A DNA stretch of 47,742 bases from contig NZ_RQYL01000024.1 of NCBI RefSeq assembly GCF_003860125.1, positions 1 through 47,742 of the forward strand, given 5' to 3'. Below, piece after piece: positions 8,407-18,077 of the stretch. Made by a program: the position numbers and the translations under genes. Every line of letters begins with the position of its first letter. The stretch's first letter is position 1. Source of the DNA: Fretibacterium sp. OH1220_COT-178 (GTDB lineage Bacteria > Synergistota > Synergistia > Synergistales > Aminobacteriaceae). The notes under the pieces are model-generated. The model made no database searches and had not been told where the DNA came from. It worked only from the letters and a program-made list of their open reading frames with translations.

Positions 8407-8438
8407 AAAGGGGCGAGGCCTCTCAGCCCCGCCCCTTT
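8407..8438 (-). terminator. Terminator of the rbs operon
   Basis: AAAGGGGCG (8407-8415) pairs with CGCCCCTTT (8430-8438), with an inner GGC/GCC extension. On the minus strand the stem ends in TTT. It lies ten bases past the rbsB stop. The remaining bases 8299-8406 contain only the gntR -35 element and nothing else I recognise. Confidence 0.7.
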
Positions 8439-8447
8439 ATTTGCACC

Positions 8448-9323
8448 TCACTCCGTCACCAGCATCAGCTCCACGGGGATGAAGGCGGGGAGCTCCTTCT
8501 TGTTCAGGAGGTCGTCGGCGGCACCGACGCCCTTCGCTCCGATCTCCGCGGGCTTCTGCGCTACCGTGGCGGTCATCTTCTTCTCCTTGACGGCCTTCAC
8601 CGCGTCGTCCGTCGCGTCGAACCCCACCAGGACCACCGCCTTACCCGCGGCCTCCAAAGCCCTCAGGGCTCCGAGGGCCATCTCGTCGTTGTGGGCGAAG
8701 ACGGCGTCGAAATCCGGCTGCGCCTGAACGACGTCCTCCATGACCGTCAGACCCTTGGTGCGGTCGAAATCGGCGGTCTGGCGCGCCACGACCTCCAGCT
8801 TGCCTTTGACGGCCTCGTTGAAGCCCTGCCCACGGTCGCGGGCCGCGGTCGTGCCGGGGATGCCCTCAAGCTCAACGACCTTGCCCTTGCCGCCGAGCTT
8901 CTGGAGGATGAATTCTCCGGCCATCCTGCCGCCGGCCACGTTGTCCGAGGCGATGTGGGCAACGACGGTGCCTCTGTTCGCTCCCCGGTCCAGGGTGACG
9001 ACGGGTACGCCCGCCTTGTTCGCCGCGGCGACCGCCGACCCCACCGCATCGGAGTCCGTGGGGTTGATCAGCAGGACATCGACGCCCTTCACCAGCAGGT
9101 CCTCGACGTTCGAAAGTTCCTTGGCCGGGTCGTTCATGGAGTCCAGAATCGTGAGGTCGTGCCCCAGCTCCTTGGCCTTCGCCTCCGCGCCCTCCTTCAG
9201 CGTCACGAAGAAGGGGTTGTCCTGCGTGGAGATCACCAGCCCCAGCCGCGCCGCTTCCGCGCTTCCGGCCAGAAGAAGCCCAAAAACGCAAAGCAATACC
9301 GCAATCCGTTTCATTCTCTTCAT
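8448..9323 (-). CDS. rbsB: Ribose ABC transporter periplasmic binding protein
   Basis: A 291-residue protein with a signal peptide (ends GSAEA) and a sugar-binding type 1 fold. Stretches such as [55 protein letters not shown] and [13 protein letters not shown] closely follow enterobacterial RbsB, including the ribose-contacting Asn-Asp-Glu region. It binds ribose in the periplasm for RbsAC. ATG 9323 is preserved by AAGGAGGT eight bases upstream; a second in-frame ATG at 9314 is less well placed. It is the last gene of rbsDACB. No rbsK or rbsR is in the window. Confidence 0.95.
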   Translation of the reverse strand: MKRMKRIAVLLCVFGLLLAGSAEAARLGLVISTQDNPFFVTLKEGAEAKAKELGHDLTILDSMNDPAKELSNVEDLLVKGVDVLLINPTDSDAVGSAVAAANKAGVPVVTLDRGANRGTVVAHIASDNVAGGRMAGEFILQKLGGKGKVVELEGIPGTTAARDRGQGFNEAVKGKLEVVARQTADFDRTKGLTVMEDVVQAQPDFDAVFAHNDEMALGALRALEAAGKAVVLVGFDATDDAVKAVKEKKMTATVAQKPAEIGAKGVGAADDLLNKKELPAFIPVELMLVTE

Positions 9324-9382
9324 CTCCAAGACCTCCTTGAAATATGCCGGGGGGAGATCCCCCCGCCGAACGGATCCGTGCC

Positions 9383-10306
9383 TCAGACGCTCCTGCGCTT
9401 GTCGATCAGGACCGCCGTCAGGATGACGGCCGCCTGGATCATCATCTGGTAGTACGAGGTGACGTTCAGAAGGTTGAGGGCGTTGCCGAGCACGCCCATG
9501 ATGACGACGCCCAAAGCCGTTCCGGAGACCTTCCCGAAGCCGCCGGCGAGCGAGGTGCCGCCCAGGACCACCGCCGCGATCGCATCCAGCTCGTACCCCG
9601 TCCCCGCCGTCGGCTGGGCCGACCCCAGGCGCGAGGTGACGATGACCCCCGCCAGGGCCGCCAAAGCTCCGGAGAGGCCATAGACCAGGGCCTTGACCCT
9701 TGCCGTGTCGATGCCCGAGAGGCGGGCCGCCTCCTCGTTGCCGCCGATCGCGTAGACGTAGCGGCCGATTCTGAAGCGGCTCAGCAGATATTGTCCCGCC
9801 GCGAACAGGACGACCATGAGGACGATGGGGACGGGCACGTTCAGGATGTACCCTCCGCCGATGGACGAGAAGAGCTCGCTGCCGCGCACCGGGATCGGAC
9901 GGCCGTTTGTGAAGACCAGGGTGGCGCCCCGAAGGAAGGTCATTGAGACCAGGGTCACGATGAAGGGCTGCAGGCGGGCGTAGGCGACGAAGAAGCCGCT
10001 GCAGGCCCCCAGCAGGAAGCCCGCTCCGATCGTCAGAAACACCGCCGGGACGGCGCCGATCCCGGCCCCCAGCATGGAGGCGCACAGCGCCCCGGTGAAG
10101 GCCAGCACGGAGCCGACGGAGAGGTCGATTCCGCCCGTCAGAATCACGAAGGTCATTCCGATGGCGATGACCGAGTTGATCGAGGTTTGGCGCAGCACGT
10201 TGAGGAGGTTGCCCATCGTGAGAAAACGGGGATTGATCGCCGAAACCACGGCGGCGAACAGCATCAGACCGATCAGGGGCTTGTTCGTCCAAATCCTTTT
10301 CAGCAT
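9383..10306 (-). CDS. rbsC: Ribose ABC transporter permease
   Basis: A 307-residue membrane protein with about eight to ten helices. Family signatures: [37 protein letters not shown] and [20 protein letters not shown]. It forms the ribose channel with RbsA. The ATG at 10306 overlaps the rbsA stop by seven bases. A much longer open frame continues upstream in this frame but is only the antisense-free shadow of rbsA. Confidence 0.95.
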   Translation of the reverse strand: MLKRIWTNKPLIGLMLFAAVVSAINPRFLTMGNLLNVLRQTSINSVIAIGMTFVILTGGIDLSVGSVLAFTGALCASMLGAGIGAVPAVFLTIGAGFLLGACSGFFVAYARLQPFIVTLVSMTFLRGATLVFTNGRPIPVRGSELFSSIGGGYILNVPVPIVLMVVLFAAGQYLLSRFRIGRYVYAIGGNEEAARLSGIDTARVKALVYGLSGALAALAGVIVTSRLGSAQPTAGTGYELDAIAAVVLGGTSLAGGFGKVSGTALGVVIMGVLGNALNLLNVTSYYQMMIQAAVILTAVLIDKRRSV

Positions 10307-11841
10307 GGCTTCACCTCGCAGAGTTCCGAGCCGGAGGAGGGCGCGGCGTCCGGGAGGGCGAGGCGCATGATCCGCTCCTGGTCGAAGTCCTCGCGGAGCA
10401 CCTCGCCGGATATCGCGCCGTCCCGCACCACCAGGATGCGATCGCTCAGCCCCATCAGCTCGGGCATCTCCGAGGAGATGACGATGAGGCTCAGCCCCTC
10501 CCGCTTCAGGTCGTTGACGACGTCGTAGATCTCCTTCCTGGCCCCCACGTCGATTCCGCGCGTGGGCTCGTCCAGAATCAGGATTGCCGGGTGCGTCAGC
10601 AGGGCCTTTGCGATCGCGACCTTCTGCTGGTTCCCGCCGCTCAGATTTCGGACGATCTGCTCCTGGGATGGGGTCTTGATGCGGAACGTCTGCACGAAGT
10701 CCTGCACGGCGGCCCGTTCCTCGCGGGCACGCACGTGTCCCCGGGGGGAGAAACGCGCCAGGGCGGAGAGGGTCATGTTCTCCCTCACGTTCATGCCCAG
10801 GACCAGTCCCGTGCCCTTCCGGTCCTCCGAAACGTAGGCCAGCCCGTTCCGCAACGCGTCGCGCGGCGTGTCGATCCGGCAGGGCCGGCCTGCGATCCGA
10901 ACCTCGCCGGACGTTTTGGGCAGACTCCCGCAAAGTGTGCGGACCAGCTCCGTCCGGCCCGATCCCATCAGCCCGGCGATGCCCAGCACCTCGCCGCGGC
11001 GCAGGGAGAAGCCGACGTCGCGCGCGTGGGGGCCCGTCAAATGCGAAACGCGAAGGGCCTCGTCCCCCAGCGAGACGGAGACCTTCGGATACTGCTCCCC
11101 GAGGGGGCGTCCCACCATCTTCTCGATGATGAAGGGCTCTGGGGCGTGCTCCACGGCCTCCTCCACGATGAACCGGCCGTCCCTCATGATGGTGACGCGG
11201 TCGCAGATCTTGGGGATCTCCTTCAGACGGTGGGAGATGTAGACGATGCCCTTGCCCCTGGCGGCAAGCCCGCGGACGACCCGGAACAGGCAGTGCGTCT
11301 CCTTGTCCGTGAGGGCGCCCGTGGGTTCGTCCAGGACGAGGATCTGCGCATTCTGCGACAGCGCCTTGGCGATCTCCACCAGCTGCCGCTTGCCGATCGT
11401 GAGGTCCTTCACGAGGGTGCGCGGGCTCTCGTGCATGTCGAGGGCGGCCAGCAGCTCCCGCGCCTCCCGCTCCATCCGCTCACGGTCGATGCGTCCGAGG
11501 GTGCCCGTGGGCTCGCGTCCCAGAAAGATGTTCTCGGCGGCGCTCATCTGGGGGACCAGGTTCAGCTCCTGATGGATGACCGCGATGCCCGCCGCCTGGG
11601 ACTCCCGGATGCTGCCGTAGCAGACCGGGCGCCCGTCGCGCAGGATCTCGCCCGAGTCCATTCGGTAAATTCCGGCCATGATCTTGATGAGGGTGGATTT
11701 CCCCGCCCCGTTCTCCCCCAGAAGGGCCATGACCCCGCCGCCGTAGACGCGGAGCTCGGCGTGGTCCAGCGCCTTGACCCCCGGGAAGCTCTTCTCGATG
11801 CCCCGCATCTCCAGCAGCACGGAGCCGATGTTCGGTCTCAT
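10300..11841 (-). CDS. rbsA: Ribose ABC transporter ATPase (two fused domains)
   Basis: A 513-residue tandem ATPase. Domain 1 (about 8-240) has Walker [10 protein letters not shown], a variant signature [10 protein letters not shown] and Walker [12 protein letters not shown]. Domain 2 (about 255-500) has a degenerate P-loop, GLMGSGRTE, plus [15 protein letters not shown] and [14 protein letters not shown]. This asymmetry is normal in RbsA/MglA-type proteins. It energises ribose import with RbsBC. Start ATG 11841; seven bases separate it from rbsD and it overlaps rbsC. Confidence 0.95.
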   Translation of the reverse strand: MRPNIGSVLLEMRGIEKSFPGVKALDHAELRVYGGGVMALLGENGAGKSTLIKIMAGIYRMDSGEILRDGRPVCYGSIRESQAAGIAVIHQELNLVPQMSAAENIFLGREPTGTLGRIDRERMEREARELLAALDMHESPRTLVKDLTIGKRQLVEIAKALSQNAQILVLDEPTGALTDKETHCLFRVVRGLAARGKGIVYISHRLKEIPKICDRVTIMRDGRFIVEEAVEHAPEPFIIEKMVGRPLGEQYPKVSVSLGDEALRVSHLTGPHARDVGFSLRRGEVLGIAGLMGSGRTELVRTLCGSLPKTSGEVRIAGRPCRIDTPRDALRNGLAYVSEDRKGTGLVLGMNVRENMTLSALARFSPRGHVRAREERAAVQDFVQTFRIKTPSQEQIVRNLSGGNQQKVAIAKALLTHPAILILDEPTRGIDVGARKEIYDVVNDLKREGLSLIVISSEMPELMGLSDRILVVRDGAISGEVLREDFDQERIMRLALPDAAPSSGSELCEVKPC

Positions 11842-11848
11842 GACGGCC

Positions 11849-12256
11849 TCAGAAGACGACCCCGGACCTCAGGATGACGTTTGCGTAGGGCGTGCATTCC
11901 CCGGTGCGGACGACGGCCTCCGAGTCCCGGGCCAACGCCTTGAATGCCTCGTGGGGGATCAGGGTGACCTTGGGGGAAAGGCCGTGTGAGGCGAACGTCT
12001 CCAGGATGCCCTGAAATATGGGGGCGTTTTTCTCGCGGATCTCCTCCGCCAGGACGATCTCCTCCACCATCATCTCGCTCAGCAGGGCGTCGAGGACGCG
12101 CAAGAAGGCGGGGTACCCGGGCTCGACCGCGAGGTCGATCCGACGCACGCCCGGCGGGATGGGAAGCCCCGCGTCGCAGATCGTGATGTGTGCCGTGTGG
12201 CCGATACGGCTTACAGCGTAGCTCAGTTCGGAGTTCAGCAACCGTCCTTTTTTCAT
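11849..12256 (-). CDS. rbsD: D-ribose pyranase
   Basis: A 135-residue protein of the RbsD/FucU family. The N-terminus MKKGRLLNSELSYAVSRIGH contains the catalytic His of the family, followed by ITICDAGLPIP and a C-terminal TGECTPYANVILRSGV with the conserved Tyr-Ala-Asn. It converts beta-pyranose to beta-furanose ribose after import. ATG 12256 has GGGAGGG upstream. It is the first gene of rbsDACB. A TATAAT on the minus strand (12353-12358) overlapping the stop of the upstream MmcQ gene may be the operon's -10 element, but no convincing -35 is visible. Confidence 0.95.
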   Translation of the reverse strand: MKKGRLLNSELSYAVSRIGHTAHITICDAGLPIPPGVRRIDLAVEPGYPAFLRVLDALLSEMMVEEIVLAEEIREKNAPIFQGILETFASHGLSPKVTLIPHEAFKALARDSEAVVRTGECTPYANVILRSGVVF

Positions 12257-12352
12257 CGAATCCCTCCCGACGTCTTCGGGCGCAAGGGCCTGAGGATGAT
12301 GAGCTGTGGCACTGGATGGAGGTGCCCGTCGAGCCGCTGGACACCCCCTCAA

Positions 12353-12736
12353 TTATACCTTCGGTTCCGAGGGGGGCGCACCCAGGGAATCCCGGACCTT
12401 TTGGGGGAGGCCGACGAGGACCAGGGCGTACGAGTCGTCGACCAGTCCGAAGAGCAGGATGTCCTCGAACGGGACGTCGAGAAAGATCGAGATCCAGTGT
12501 TTTTTGTCGGAATAATAGCCTGGAATGACGATCCCCTCGTAGGCCTCGCGCAGGATCAGCGCCTTCTCGGGGTTGGCCTTCAGCGTGACGATCGGCCGTC
12601 CGTCCCGATAGGCCCCGAACCTGGCGAAGGCCTTCCCGCCGACGGTCAGGACGTCGGCCTCCCAGGCCTCCTTGTATTCGTGTTCGGCGTGCGGTTTCGC
12701 CTTGGCGTATTGCAGAATCTTGTCCCTTTGAATCAA
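12353..12736 (-). CDS. MmcQ/YjbR family protein
   Basis: A 127-residue protein with the CyaY-like MmcQ/YjbR pattern: VLTVGGKAFARFGAYRDGRP, then VTLKANPEKALILREAYEGI and a HWISIFLD segment. The family binds DNA in some members but its cellular role is poorly defined. The start is TTG 12736 with AAGGGAT upstream; I see no ATG in the right place. It follows the TauE-type permease by 60 bases and may be co-transcribed with it. Its stop lies 96 bases before rbsD. Confidence 0.85.
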   Translation of the reverse strand: MIQRDKILQYAKAKPHAEHEYKEAWEADVLTVGGKAFARFGAYRDGRPIVTLKANPEKALILREAYEGIVIPGYYSDKKHWISIFLDVPFEDILLFGLVDDSYALVLVGLPQKVRDSLGAPPSEPKV

Positions 12737-12796
12737 CGAAATCCCTTCTTTCTTGCGAGCGACTGCGGCATCCCTGCAGGGAACGCCGGCGCGACG

Positions 12797-13588
12797 TCAG
12801 CCGGCAATCAGCTTGACTGCCGCACCCAGGGCCAGGAGGAGCACCAGGTTCTTGAAGGCCCTCTGGGGAACCTTCTTCGCGAAAAGGTGTCCTGCGATCC
12901 CGCCCAGGACCACCAGGGGCAGTGCCGCGGCGTCCAGGCTCAGCGTCCGTGCGTCGATCATCCCCAGCGAGACGAAGAGCGGGATTTTGAACCAGTTCAT
13001 GAAGAAGGTGCAGACTGCGGTCGTACCGATGAATTCGAACTTTCTGAGGCGCGAGACCAGCATGTAGAGCGCGATGATCGGGCCGGCGGCGTTGGCGAGG
13101 GCCGAGAAGAAACCCGCGGGGCAGCCGAACGCCGCGGATGCGGCCAAGCTCGGGCTCTCCGCTGGGGGAGCCTCGTTTGCGCCCCTCGACTTCATCGCGT
13201 CCGCCACGAGGGTCAGAAGCAGGAGCAGGAGCACGATCCAGCCGATGAGGACGCGAAAGGCCGCGCCGTCGACGGATTCCGCGACCAGCGAGGCGAGCCC
13301 GACGCCGAGACCGACGAACAGAAGGTAGGGGAAGCAATAGCGCCAGCGGGCGAAGTGCCGATAGGCGAGGACGGAGATGACGTCCCCCATCATGAGCATC
13401 GGCAGCAGCAGCCCCACGGACAGCTTGGCGGGGAAGATCGCTGCCATGAGAGGAACGGCCAGAATCGTGACGCCGGGCAGTCCCATCTTGGAAAAGCCGA
13501 CGAGGAACGCGGTCAGCCCGAAGACGGCCCAGGCCCAGGGGGCAAGCCCCCAGTCTCCGAGCCGGAGCAAATCGTAAATGGCGTTCAT
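12797..13588 (-). CDS. TauE/SafE-family anion permease
   Basis: A 263-residue membrane protein with seven to eight helices. It shows the duplicated TauE/SafE (DUF81) architecture: FLVGFSKMGLPGVTILAVPL in the first half and FSALANAAGPIIALYML in the second. Members export or import sulfite, sulfoacetate or other organosulfur anions; the substrate here is unknown. ATG 13588. It is divergent from tolC. A TATAAT on the minus strand at 13626-13631 may be its -10. Confidence 0.9.
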   Translation of the reverse strand: MNAIYDLLRLGDWGLAPWAWAVFGLTAFLVGFSKMGLPGVTILAVPLMAAIFPAKLSVGLLLPMLMMGDVISVLAYRHFARWRYCFPYLLFVGLGVGLASLVAESVDGAAFRVLIGWIVLLLLLLTLVADAMKSRGANEAPPAESPSLAASAAFGCPAGFFSALANAAGPIIALYMLVSRLRKFEFIGTTAVCTFFMNWFKIPLFVSLGMIDARTLSLDAAALPLVVLGGIAGHLFAKKVPQRAFKNLVLLLALGAAVKLIAG

Positions 13589-13696
13589 GGTCGGTGCTCA
13601 TCCCCTCCCGTCGGAATATGCTTCGATTATACGACACTCCCGTCCCGGCACTCGTGCGTCTTGCGGGGACCATGCCCCCCTGCGGGCATTTGCGAG

Positions 13697-13725
13697 TTGT
13701 GCGCCCGGGCGCGATCCTCTATACT
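13697..13725 (+). promoter_or_regulatory. Candidate promoter for the TolC-like gene
   Basis: TTGTGC (13697-13702), a 17-base spacer and TATACT (13720-13725) lie 50 bases before the gene start, with the start point near 13732. Confidence 0.6.
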
Positions 13726-13775
13726 GCACCCGATAGATCCTGGGGCGCGTCCCCTGTCGGGAGGCGGAAAATCGC

Positions 13776-15086
13776 ATGAGATCGGACGGAAAAGTACGGG
13801 CCGGGGCTTTTCTGCGGAGCGGGGCCCTCCTGCTCGGGCTGGTGTCGTTTTGCCTGCCGCTCCCGGCGTCGGGGGCCGGAGCGGCACGGATCCTGACGCT
13901 CGAGGAATGCCTGGCCCTAGCGGAGGAGAACCATCCGGACCTGGCGGGCGCCGAGGCACGGATTGCGGTGGAGCGGCACCGCCTCTCCCAGACGGCCGCC
14001 GAGGATCGCATGCGGGCTTCGGGCAGCCTTTCGGCCTCTCGCAGGGGGCGGGGGGACGCGACCTCGGGCAGCTATTCTGCGGAGGTGACTGCGAGCCTGA
14101 AGGTCTTCGACTCGAACCGGACGAGGTATGCCGTCGACGCCCGGAAAAGCGTGCTGAAGGCCTCGGAGGCCGAGGCAAACGGGGTACGCCTCCGGGTTCG
14201 CACCGGAGTGAAGACGGCCTGCATGGGCCTGCTCCTGGCCTTGGAGGTTCGGGAGCAGAGGAGGGAGTCGGTTAAGGCGTTCGAAAGGCATCTGGAACGG
14301 GCGAGGGGCTACTACGAGACGGGGCTCAAGCCGAAGATCGACGTCACGAAGGCGGAGGTGGAGCTCGGGAGGGCCCAGCTGGCCTTGACGGAGGCGGCCT
14401 CGGAGGTGGAGCTTGCCGGTGCGGCGCTGCGGAACGCGATGGGCGTGGCGTCGGCGGAGCCGTTCGAGGTCCGAGCCGCGGCGTTGAGGCTTCCCGAGTC
14501 GGCGGACCGGAGCGCGGAGGCCTTGGCCCTGGAACATCGCCAGGACTATAAAGCTGCGGTGTTGAGGACTATAGCCGGGAGGGCCGAGGTGCGCTCGGCC
14601 GCGCGCTACGCCTCGCCCAGCCTGTCGCTTCGGGGCGGCTATGCCGCTGCGGGCGAGGAGCCCTCGTCCCTGGAGTCGAGCTGGAACGCCGGACTTGCCC
14701 TGACCTTCCCCATCGTCGACGGAGGGGAGACGGCCGCGAGGGTCGGCATGGCCTCGGGGCAGCTCGGGAACCTGGAGGCCGCGCAGGAGGCCCTGCGGCA
14801 GGACATCCTGCTGGAGGTTCGCAAAGCCGTCCTGAGCATCCGTGACGCGCGCGAACGCATCCGCATCGCCGGGCTGACGGTCGTCCAGGCGGAGGAAAAC
14901 CATGCCCTGGCCGAGGGGCGGTACCGAGCGGGGGTCGGCGCTTCTCTGGAGATCTCGGACGCTCTGCTGACGCTGACCGAGGCCCGTTTGTCCGAATACC
15001 GGGCCCGGCACGACCTGCAGGTGGCCCAGGTGGCGCTGGAAAGGGCGACGGGGTTGGAGCTGACGGAGCCGGACGGCGTCCGGTGA
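13776..15086 (+). CDS. TolC-family outer membrane efflux protein
   Basis: A 436-residue protein with a signal peptide (about 1-35) and the two-repeat OEP fold: LTLEECLALAEENHPDLAGA at the start of repeat 1 and long heptad-rich helices around 160-215 and 345-420, with YRAGVGASLEISDALLTLTE in the second repeat. It forms a trimeric outer-membrane channel for efflux or type I secretion, so the host has an outer membrane. No inner-membrane pump or adaptor gene is beside it. ATG 13776; a promoter lies upstream and the macro-domain gene starts 50 bases after the stop. Confidence 0.93.
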   Translation: MRSDGKVRAGAFLRSGALLLGLVSFCLPLPASGAGAARILTLEECLALAEENHPDLAGAEARIAVERHRLSQTAAEDRMRASGSLSASRRGRGDATSGSYSAEVTASLKVFDSNRTRYAVDARKSVLKASEAEANGVRLRVRTGVKTACMGLLLALEVREQRRESVKAFERHLERARGYYETGLKPKIDVTKAEVELGRAQLALTEAASEVELAGAALRNAMGVASAEPFEVRAAALRLPESADRSAEALALEHRQDYKAAVLRTIAGRAEVRSAARYASPSLSLRGGYAAAGEEPSSLESSWNAGLALTFPIVDGGETAARVGMASGQLGNLEAAQEALRQDILLEVRKAVLSIRDARERIRIAGLTVVQAEENHALAEGRYRAGVGASLEISDALLTLTEARLSEYRARHDLQVAQVALERATGLELTEPDGVR

Positions 15087-15136
15087 GGGAAGCGCTCACC
15101 CCGTCCGATCGAAGGGCCTTTGAAAGGGGGATCTCG

Positions 15137-15676
15137 ATGGATGGTGCATTGGAGCGCATAAAGGTGGTGCGGGGCGACATCACCAAGGAGGTTGTGGACG
15201 CAATTGTCAATGCGGCGAACGAATCCCTGCTGGGTGGGGGCGGGGTGGACGGAGCGATCCACCGTGCGGCGGGCCCCGAGCTGCTGGCGGAGTGCCGGAG
15301 CCTGAAGGGCTGCAGAACGGGCGACGCCAAGACGACCAAGGGCTATCGGCTTCCTGCCCGCTGGGTGGTCCACACCGTGGGGCCGGTCTGGAACGGAGGG
15401 GAGTGGGGAGAGCCGGAACTTCTGGCCTCGGCCTACCGGCGGTCTCTGGAGGAGACTCTGAAGGTCGGTGCGCGGACCGTTGCGTTTCCCGCAATCTCGA
15501 CGGGCGTCTACGGCTATCCCAAGGACGCCGCGGCGCGGATCGCCCTGCGGACGATCGCGGAATTTCTGACCGGCTGCGATGCCATTCGGGAGGTCCGCCT
15601 GGTCTGTTTCGGGGAGGACTCCGCCGAGGCCCACCGGGCGGCGCTCGAGGCGCTGAGAGGGGAGCGGAGGAGTTGA
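15137..15676 (+). CDS. Macro-domain ADP-ribose hydrolase
   Basis: A 179-residue protein that is one macro domain. The motifs match the MacroD/YmdB class: VDAIVNAANESLLGGGGVDG, with the catalytic-loop Asn and Asp, then VHTVGPVW and FPAISTGVYGYP. Such enzymes remove acetyl from O-acetyl-ADP-ribose or ADP-ribose from acidic residues. ATG 15137 has AAAGGGGGA upstream; a GTG frame start at 15083 would overlap tolC and lacks a good site. The gene is probably co-transcribed with tolC. Confidence 0.93.
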   Translation: MDGALERIKVVRGDITKEVVDAIVNAANESLLGGGGVDGAIHRAAGPELLAECRSLKGCRTGDAKTTKGYRLPARWVVHTVGPVWNGGEWGEPELLASAYRRSLEETLKVGARTVAFPAISTGVYGYPKDAAARIALRTIAEFLTGCDAIREVRLVCFGEDSAEAHRAALEALRGERRS

Positions 15677-15678
15677 AA

Positions 15679-15711
15679 CCGAGCCTCCCTTCAACAAAAA
15701 GGGAGGCTCGG
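15679..15711. terminator. Hairpin between convergent genes
   Basis: CCGAGCCTCCCTT (15679-15691) and AAGGGAGGCTCGG (15699-15711) form a perfect 13-bp stem with a 7-base loop between the convergent macro-domain gene and the chemoreceptor gene. There is no T tract, so it may act in either direction or only protect mRNA ends. Confidence 0.65.
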
Positions 15712-15722
15712 CGAAAGGGCGG

Positions 15723-17789
15723 TCAGTTTTGCTTCCGGGGCAGGATGGCCGGCTTCTCGGTGAAGGTGAACGTTCCGACCAGCCGCTGGAGTTTGTCTGC
15801 GGTCGCGGACAATCCCTGAGCGGCCGTGGCGATGGCCTCCGCGGCCTTGGTCGTCTCCTGCGTGGAGGTGTGGATGGAGTCCGTTGCGTTCACCACGTTG
15901 CGGTTCGCCTCCGCGACGTGGTGAACGGCCGTGGTCATCTCCTCCGACGAGGCGGCCTGCTGCTGGGAGACGGCCGCGATGTTCTGGATCGCCTCGTTCA
16001 GGCGGGCGATGGCGTCCGTGGCCTCGTTCAGCTTTGTCTGGGTCGACTCCGCCGTCGTGACCGTCTCCGTCAGAAGCTGTTCGGTGGCCTCGGTCGCGGA
16101 AATGGACTCCTCGGAATGTTGCTGGAGCCCCTCGATCAGCTTTTCGACCTCCTGGGCCGCACGCGCCGATTCCTCGGCCAGCTTGCGGACCTCCTCGGCG
16201 ACGACGGCGAATCCCCTGCCCGCCTCGCCGGCCCGTGCCGCTTCGATGGCCGCGTTGAGCGCGAGGAGGTTCGTCTGGTCGGCGATGGAGGTGATGGTGG
16301 CCACGAAGGAGGAGATGGAGTCCACGGAGCGGCCGAGCTCACGAATCTGGGCGATGCTGCGCTCGGATTTGTCCTTGGCCTTTTTCATGCCGTCCACGAC
16401 ACAGCTCACCTCGTCGGAGGCATCTTTGGACAGCTCAGCGACCTGCGCGGCCTGTTCGGCTCCCTCCGTGGCGTTGTGCGCACTGGCCTGGGCGCTGTCG
16501 GCGATCTCGCCGATGGAGGCGTTGGTCTCCTCCACGGCCGCAGAAACCGACCCCACGACTCCATTGACGCGCTCGACGGACGCGGCGACCTCCTCCATGG
16601 CGGCCAGGGTCTCCTCGGCGATCGCGGCCAGGTTGTCGGCCTCCCGCGTCGTTGCGTCGGCCTCGATTTGAATGCCGTGCAGCGTCTCGGATACAGAGCC
16701 GACCATGCAGTTGAGTTCGCGGGCCATGTGGGTCAGCTCGTCCCGGCCGACCTCCTCGAAACGGACGGTCAGGTCTCCTCCGCCCAGTTTCTGGGTGACG
16801 GAGCTCATGTTTTTGAGGGAGCGGGAGAGACCGCGGATAATGGTGAAAATCAGGGTGCCCGTGAGCAGGAGGGCGACGGCTGCGATGAGGACCAGAAGGA
16901 GCGTCAGGCCGTGGACCATGTCGTTGATGATCTCCACCGGGAAGGCGACGTAAAAGAAAAAGCCGTGCCCCACGGGGGCGTAGAAGATGCGCTGCATTTC
17001 TCCGTTCTCGATGCAGTCGGCGACGCCGGAGCCCCCGCCGACGATCTGGGGGGCCAGGGCGTGCATGGTGCCGTCGAACTCCTTGCCGCTCAGGATGTTG
17101 GCCTTGAATACGTGTTCCTTGTCCCGGCAAGCGACCAGCAAGCCGTTTTTCAGAACCAGCGCCCCCGCCCCCTGGCCGAATATCTGCCGCCCGACCACGA
17201 AGTCGCTCAGAGCGTCCAGGGTCACCTCGATGGCGGCGACGCCGATCAGCGCGTTGGCCTCGTCGTAAACGGCCTTGGTCACCGCGAGGACCGCTTTCCC
17301 CGACGCGGCCTCCACATAGGGCTCCGCCACCACCACGGAGCCCCGGGCCGCGACGGCCTCCCGATACCAGCTCCGGGGACGCGCGTCGTATCCGGCGGGC
17401 GCCGTCCATTCACCCTCCATGCTCGCTATGGAGAGCAGCCCCGTAGCCTCCCAGCCCAGAAAGAGGTTCATGATGTTTTGGTCGCCGACGTTCTTCAGCA
17501 TGCTGCGGCAGAGTTCGCCGATGTCCCGGTGCCTCTCCTCCTGGCCGTCGACCCGGACGGCCGCGTGGCGCATGGCGCTGGCGGCCAGTTCCACGATCGA
17601 GACGTAGCGGTCGAACTGATCTTCGATGATGCGGGCCGAGTTCACCGTGATCTCCGCGCCGGCTCGGTTGAGAAAGTCGTCGAGCAGGGTTCCTGCGCGA
17701 AGGTAGGTGACGCCGGCCATCGTCAGGATCACGATGAGGACCGTAACGGCGATGAGTCGAAGTTTCCCCTTGATGCTCATTCTGGACAT
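15723..17789 (-). CDS. Methyl-accepting chemotaxis protein with dCache sensor
   Basis: A 688-residue receptor. TM1 about 11-30, a periplasmic double-Cache domain about 31-290, TM2 about 291-312, HAMP ([17 protein letters not shown]) about 313-365, and a signalling domain whose hairpin tip is [20 protein letters not shown] followed by [20 protein letters not shown]. In the Cache domain RSWYREAV and EPY correspond to the amino-acid-binding motif region of dCache_1 receptors, but the usual Asp near GVAAIEV is Glu. There is no NWETF-type CheR tether at the C-terminus (ends PRKQN). It is paralogous to the receptor at 43097. It appears monocistronic. Confidence 0.95.
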   Translation of the reverse strand: MSRMSIKGKLRLIAVTVLIVILTMAGVTYLRAGTLLDDFLNRAGAEITVNSARIIEDQFDRYVSIVELAASAMRHAAVRVDGQEERHRDIGELCRSMLKNVGDQNIMNLFLGWEATGLLSIASMEGEWTAPAGYDARPRSWYREAVAARGSVVVAEPYVEAASGKAVLAVTKAVYDEANALIGVAAIEVTLDALSDFVVGRQIFGQGAGALVLKNGLLVACRDKEHVFKANILSGKEFDGTMHALAPQIVGGGSGVADCIENGEMQRIFYAPVGHGFFFYVAFPVEIINDMVHGLTLLLVLIAAVALLLTGTLIFTIIRGLSRSLKNMSSVTQKLGGGDLTVRFEEVGRDELTHMARELNCMVGSVSETLHGIQIEADATTREADNLAAIAEETLAAMEEVAASVERVNGVVGSVSAAVEETNASIGEIADSAQASAHNATEGAEQAAQVAELSKDASDEVSCVVDGMKKAKDKSERSIAQIRELGRSVDSISSFVATITSIADQTNLLALNAAIEAARAGEAGRGFAVVAEEVRKLAEESARAAQEVEKLIEGLQQHSEESISATEATEQLLTETVTTAESTQTKLNEATDAIARLNEAIQNIAAVSQQQAASSEEMTTAVHHVAEANRNVVNATDSIHTSTQETTKAAEAIATAAQGLSATADKLQRLVGTFTFTEKPAILPRKQN

Positions 17790-17899
17790 CCCTCCGTAAT
17801 CTTTTCACAAAAGGCCTCTTCCGGGTGGCGGCCGAACCGGACAACGACGTAAGGTCAGTGCAATTGAGAGAGAAACTTCATCCCAAATCAAACAAGAAC

Positions 17900-17928
17900 A
17901 TACTAAAGTACGAAGAAATAAAAATCAA
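17900..17928 (-). promoter_or_regulatory. Candidate promoter for the chemoreceptor
   Basis: On the minus strand TTGATT (17923-17928), a 17-base spacer and TAGTAT (17900-17905) lie in a strongly AT-rich block (about 17865-17965). This leaves a leader of about 100 bases. No sigma-28-type motility promoter is evident. The rest of 17790-18077 contains no gene I can support. Confidence 0.5.
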
Positions 17929-18077
17929 GATAAAAACAAGTTTCCCAGGGGTTTATATTGTGTTTTTTCCGCCCGCCTTTTGCCCTGCTCCCCACGGGAA
18001 CGCGAAGGCAAGCGCCGGCAGCGCCCGCCGTGTCGAGCAAAAGAAGACGCCCGCCTCGTCCGAGTCCGGGTTTTCGT

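Noticed and set aside
8448-13673. Very long minus-strand frames extending upstream of rbsB, rbsC and rbsD
   Set aside because: Only the 3' parts match families. The upstream parts read other real genes in the wrong frame, and internal starts with good ribosome binding sites explain the true genes.
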